31,737 nucleotides of DNA from an uncultured Clostridia bacterium (lineage in GTDB: Bacteria > Bacillota > Clostridia > Christensenellales > CAG-917): contig CANQCC010000005.1 in NCBI GenBank assembly GCA_947589635.1, positions 1-31,737 on the forward strand, written 5' to 3'. Every line of letters starts with the position of its first letter. Position 1 is the first letter of the stretch. The position numbers were made by a program, and so were the translations under genes. The notes under the pieces were generated by a model that was not told where the DNA came from, searched no databases, and saw only the letters and a program-made list of their open reading frames with translations. Shown here one piece after another: positions 23,001 to 29,000 of the stretch.

Positions 23001-26000
23001 TAGGCGTCAAGCACGCGCCTGTCAGCAATGTAGGTGTAGGTGGCGCTTGTGCTGTAGTCCACATACAGGCTTATGCCCGCCTGGATGTAGGACGTATCCT
23101 GCCTTTTTGCGAAGTGGTTCTTCTGCACGAACAGCTTGCCTTCGTCCGCAGAGCTAAGCTCATACTCGTCTTCTTCATAACCCGTATGCGCGTTGTAGTC
23201 GCTCTTGAGGATATACAGATACTCGCCCGTCTCCTTGTGTGTGAGGCGCACATAGGTGCCGTTCAGGTCTTCGACATAGTCTTTTTTGTCTCTGACGTTG
23301 ACCATTTCTTTGACGGTGTTGTAGATCTTGTTGATCTCGGGATTTGTGCCCGTAGCAACGTCCAGGTCGGAGATGTTGACGCTGAGGTCAAGCAGGTTGC
23401 TTGTCACGTCTATGCTGAGCGCAAGTTTGGGCTGGAGATCGATGTTGACGGTAAGCGAGAGGTCAAGTTTGAGTCTGTCAAGCAGCTCCACAATGTCCAC
23501 CTGTTCCTTGCCGTCATCGGGCTTTGTGCCGGTTTCGGGAGTCTTTCCGTCGTCGGTAAGCGCCTGGATAAGCGCGACGAACAGCGTTTCGGACACGACG
23601 AGGGACAGCCTTCCGCTTGCCACGTTGAGCACCGCGGTGAGCGTCCTGTCGAGGTTGGGTTCAATCTCCTCCTCTTCCGCCGCCACAAGCGCGTCTTCGC
23701 CCTCCGAGCCGTTGCCGACTTTGCCAAGCAGGTCGCGTATCGTCGTGCACAGCAGATCCGCCACGTTTGTGTTCTCGATATAGAAGGGTTGCGTCAGTTG
23801 CCCCAGATCTATCATTATCGTGGAGCCGTTTATATAGATGCCTATCAGGTCTTCGTTATTGACGGTCACTATGACGCCGACCGCCGTGCTCGCCGGGTCG
23901 TTGAGCGTGAGATTGGCGCCCAACTTGATGCCGAATTTATAGGTTATATCATCTTCAAGCTTCAACGCCATCCTGAGGTCGTAATTCAGTTTGTTGTTGA
24001 TAAGGTCGATGATGTCCTGAATCTTGATGTCGTCTTCCTGCTTGTTCAGCACAAGGCTCGCGTCGATGTTGGCAAGCAGCGAGATGTTGTCAAGATTGTC
24101 AATGCCCGTGTAGACCGTGCTGTCAAAGTAAGACGGCAGCACCTCATAATCCGCGCCTATGCCAAGGTTGATCTCGCTCAATTCGATGCCGAGCTTTACG
24201 GGGTCTATCTGCAGCTGCAACGAAAGTTTGTACAGCCAGGAGAAGCTCAGATAGCTCTGATCGGGATTGAGTTGGGCAAACATGTCGGGTTGGATGTTTG
24301 TGCTGAGCAACATGTTCAGCAGCGTCGCGACAAGCGCGGACGCAAAGTTTATTCTTGCGCCTTCGATGCCGACGTTGAGCGCGCTCACTATGCCGCCTAT
24401 CGCGGAAAATACGCCGCCCAGCATTCCGCCCGCGGGCGTGTTATCCTCGTTCTCATCGCCCTGTGCGTCTTCCGCCGTGCCCGCAAGCGCGATTTCCGCC
24501 GCGGCACTTGCCTCGTCGCTGCCGCCGGGCGTCAGCAGAGTGTCCATGACCGTGGGCAGATTGAGGTTGGATATCGCAAGGTGGAAATCGTTGGACAGGT
24601 CGAGATACAGCGTGCTTACCGCCGCGCCCGAAGCCTCGCCCGCGTACACCAATCTGAGCGCGATTATCGTGCTTTGCTTAATTTCCTCCGTATTGCCTTC
24701 CGCGCCAAGGCGGTCTATCTCGCCGATGGAGGTGTTGTAAAGTTCTATGGACAGATCCGCATGCGAAAGCAGATAGTCAAGGTCGAGTATGGACGCTTTC
24801 TCATACAGGTTGCCTATTTCAAACTGATTTTCGTTTCCGCCTGCGCCCGTCTTGACGTTCACCATATAGAACGTGCCGTCTTCCGCCTTGTAATAGTAGT
24901 CGCCGCTTGCAAGTTTTTCGTCCTTGGCAAGTTTCACCTGCTTGAGGGATATGCCGCTTTCGATGTAATGCTTGACATATATGACGACTTCGGGGTCTGC
25001 GACGCGCAATTTTGCCGCCGTATCTTTCGTGAGTTGCTGATAAACAAGGCCTTCGGCGGTCTTGTCATAGACAAACACGTTGTCCGTTTGCTTTGTTGCG
25101 GCGTCTTTTGAGATATATTCAAAATATCCGTCCTTGTTCTTGATAAACAGGTCGCCTTCGTATGCGCCGATATCATCCTTTTCTATCCTTACAAATTTGT
25201 TGAGGACGTATATCTCCGCATAATTGGCGTAGTCCGCGCCGACTTCAAGCGCGTCAAACCTGACGTTAGGCGTAACGTCGAGGGATACGAGCGGGTTGAA
25301 CCTCGCCTTAAGCGCGATGCGGAAACCTACATATTGTTCCACCAACACGGGCGAGTTGATGCTGAGGATAAGCTGCTGAAGCATGCTTGTCACAGCCGGG
25401 CTGACGTCCGAGCCAAGCGCGCCCATAACCTGGGTTATCCAATTGCCGAGCGTCATGGACGTGGCGCCCGCCTCGGTGCCTATGTTGAGGTCGCCCTTCA
25501 GCTCCGCAAAGACGTCGGGAATGATAAGGTCGCCGGAGCTGTTGAACAGCGTGGCGCTGTCATAGTTGACGCTGTCTTTGCCCAGGTATTCCTGAAGGTC
25601 TATCTCGCTTTCGACAGTGGCGCCGTCGTCGCCCCTGACGATGTGCATGACTTTCGCGGGTTGAAGCGTAGTGCCGCCCGCGTCTATCTTAAGGTCGGTC
25701 GCATAAATGTCCATGTCGAGGGTACGATTGTTGTTCTCGTCAAGCACGTCGGCATGCAGGGTTATTCCCTTATTGAATTTCTTGCCGTCGCTGTTTTCCA
25801 CTTCCTCCCAGGCGACGTCCAGCCATGCGGTTATGTCCGCCGTGGATATGCCGGTAAGCTCGAAGAGGACCTCGACAAGGCCTTGCGTAAACTCAAGGTA
25901 CAGGTCTGTAGAGGACAGCGTCGCGACAAGCTCAAGCAAAAGTTGACGTTTTGCGACAGCCTCGCCGTCCTGAGCGCCCTCAGCGACAAGCGCTTCCGAC

Positions 26001-29000
26001 TCGCCCTGCGCGCCGGAGTTGACCGTGATAGCCGTATCCTTCGCAAGCAGGTTTATGATAAGTCCAAGCAGGTCCAAGTCGACAGTTATCTTGTTGAAAC
26101 CGAATCTGGACAGATCCAGATAGAGCGAGCCGCCGGTATAGTACAATCCGATAAGCACTTCGCTTTCAAGCAGTCCGTCCGCGGTAGCGCCCTTGCTGCC
26201 TATAAGTTCAAGCGCGAGCTCCGAAGTGTTGTGCGCGGTCTGCAGATCGCTTTCGTCAAGCAGGAACGCCACAAGAGGAGTCAGATCCAGACTTGCCGAC
26301 AGTCTCAGCTCGTAATTTATCTGCATGTTGTCGTCAAACGCGAGCTCCATCGTGGAGTAGTCCTCGGGGAGGTACGTCTGCCTGTCTTTGTCGTAGTAAT
26401 ACAGTTGCCCTTCATAATCCTTGGGCGCCTCTTTGAATTGATCATCAACAGGGTCATAGTAGTGCGTGCCCCTGTGGCCGAATCCGAAGACGCTTGTGCC
26501 CTGCAAGGTCTCAAATTGCACGCCGAGCGCAAGCCCCAACGCCACGTAGGGGTTGGCTACTACGTCGGTGTAAAGCGCGTCTTCGCCATCTTTCAGATAG
26601 TTGGAGGCGGTGTCGTGCAAGCCCGCGTGCAAGCCGTCTATGGAAAGGTCCATGGCAAGGCTGTTGCCCACGGAGAGGAACACGCCTATGGTGGTCTTGG
26701 ACAGATTGAGGCCGTCCGCAAAGTCAAGCCTTATGCCGCCCGACGTATCGGAATTGTCAAATTCAAATTTTATATCCCTGTCGCCAAGCAGCGAGGAGAG
26801 GAAAGCGTCTATCACGTTGGCTGCGAACGCGACGGAAATGGAGTTCTGGTTGACGTCGATGGTTGTGATCATCCCCGCGATCAGACTCAGCACCTTGGTT
26901 ATGTCAAGGCTGTCGTCTCCGTCCGCGGAGGTGAGCGCCTCGTCCGAGCTTTCGCTGCCCTCGGAGGCGGCGTCGCTTACGAGGATGTCCATCAGGTTGA
27001 GCTTAAGTTTGTTGATCTTTATCGACTTCAGGTCTTTGGTATCAAGGTATACGTATCCGCCCTGCAGGATCACGCTGATAAGCTCGTCGTCCGTGTTTAC
27101 GTTCCTTATGACAAGTTTTATCGCGGAGTTGCCGAGGATGGTCGCGATGGGCGGCAGCGCGATCTGCTCCGCGCTTAAATCGAGCGCAGTGAGGTCGATG
27201 TCCGCGTCAAGCTCTATCCTCAGGTTGGTGCTTATCGTGCCAAGCTCCACAAGTATCTTAAGGAGCAGCGCGTCATAGCTCCCCACTGCCTGAGCAATGC
27301 CCGCCTCTACCTGCGCGAGACGGCTTCTCAGCGTCTCTATGTTGAGGTTAAGCGCGGTGCCGGCGCTTATGTGCAGCATCTTGGAGTCTATAGTGCCGTC
27401 TTTGAGTAGCGGCAGCCATGACTTGGTCGTCCCCAGGCTATCCACGTCGGTGAGACTGTTGAGTTTGCTATTAAAATAGTCTATGTTGGTTATCGAGCCG
27501 AATTGCAGATTGATTCCCACTCCTACGCCCGCTATAGCGGAGTAAAGCCCTTCTTCACCGGCTTCGGCGGGAGGAGATTGCACGTCGAGCACAATATTTC
27601 CGAGAGTAATGGATTTCTTTTTGCCCACGCCTTCGTTCTTATACTCGATGGTGGGCGCGGGATCTTTGACAAGAGGTATCTTGCCGCCCGCGTTGTCGCC
27701 CGTCAGCACAAGGCCGAAAATGGTGTCGAGGATCTCCTCGGCAAGCGTGACCTTAAGTCCCGTGATGTTGAAGATGTCGCCGTTTTTCTTAAGCTCGATG
27801 TGGTCGAGGATCTGATTTATGAAGCTGAGCACGTCAAAGTCCGACTCCTCTTCGGAAGTCATGCCCGTATGTATTCTGGCGATGTCCGCGCCCGCTACCG
27901 CCTGATTGTAGATCTCGCTTGCGGCGGCGCTGCCGTTGACAAGCTCGAGAAGTTTTTGCAACACGCTGTCCGCGGCGTTTTCGATTATCTGATTTATGTT
28001 GATGTCGGGGATGGAAAATTTGGTGTTCTCGTCGCCAAGCACGCCGCTTGCGTCGATGAATACCAGTCCGTTTCTGTTGCTTCCGTTTTTGCCGCCTTCC
28101 TGAAGCACGTCGCCCCTGTAATATACGCCGAGACGGGTGGCTTCATTTCCCCTCACCTCAAGCAGCATCTTGGTCTGTGTGCTGTCTTTGGTGTTGATCT
28201 CCGCCTGTATGACGATGGTGAGGATAATTTTACCTTCTGTAAATTGTATCTCCTTATCGAACAGCGTTTGCAAGCTGTTGTAAAGCGCCTGGTTGTCCTT
28301 GAAAGCGTTGGTGAGAAGGTTGGATAAAAGCGTGCCGAAAGAACCTATGAAGGAGTTCGGCGTAATTGTCTTGTTCTTGATGTCGACGGCGAGTTCGACA
28401 GAACCGTCTATTGTGAAAATCGAATAATTTGTGCCGATGTTTTCTACTTTGTCGTAGAAGTTTGTCGCGCTGTTAAGCTGATCGGGCTCCTCGGGGCGAT
28501 TCTTAAGCATATTTACGACGTCAAGGTCGGGCTCGGAGGAGAAGTTCGCCCTGCTCATCGCAAGTTTTATGCCCACTTCGGACTGGAATGCGCCGTACTT
28601 CTCGAGGAACGTGGAGGGAAGTCCCGCGGTATTGAAGTTTACGTCGATATCAAGTCCCACTCCGGCAAGCTTTTCGTCGCGGATCTCCGCGTTGATGTAA
28701 AGAGCTATGCCCGAAAGCGCGCTGAGTTTGCCGAGGTCAAGCCCCGTGACCTTTTGCACAAGCCCCGTGATGTCCTCGGTGAGAAGGTTTTGAAGCGCAG
28801 GGAAAAGCACGCCCGCGATCAAAGACAGGTCGCAGGGGATCTCTATCGTCTTGCGGCCGTTGCCAAGGTCTACGTAGCGGCTGTTGGAAGCGCCTAAAAT
28901 GAAGTTGACAAGCACGTCCTCTATCGTAAGGTCGACGAGGCTCATGTTGAGAAGGCTCTGAAGCAGGCCGTCAATGTTGTATCCGAACAATTTGTTGAAA

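Noticed and set aside
12890..25225. Tyr-rich inserts as classical choline-binding or WG repeats
   Set aside because: They share G-x-[YF] turns with those repeats but lack the regular period and the conserved Trp positions.
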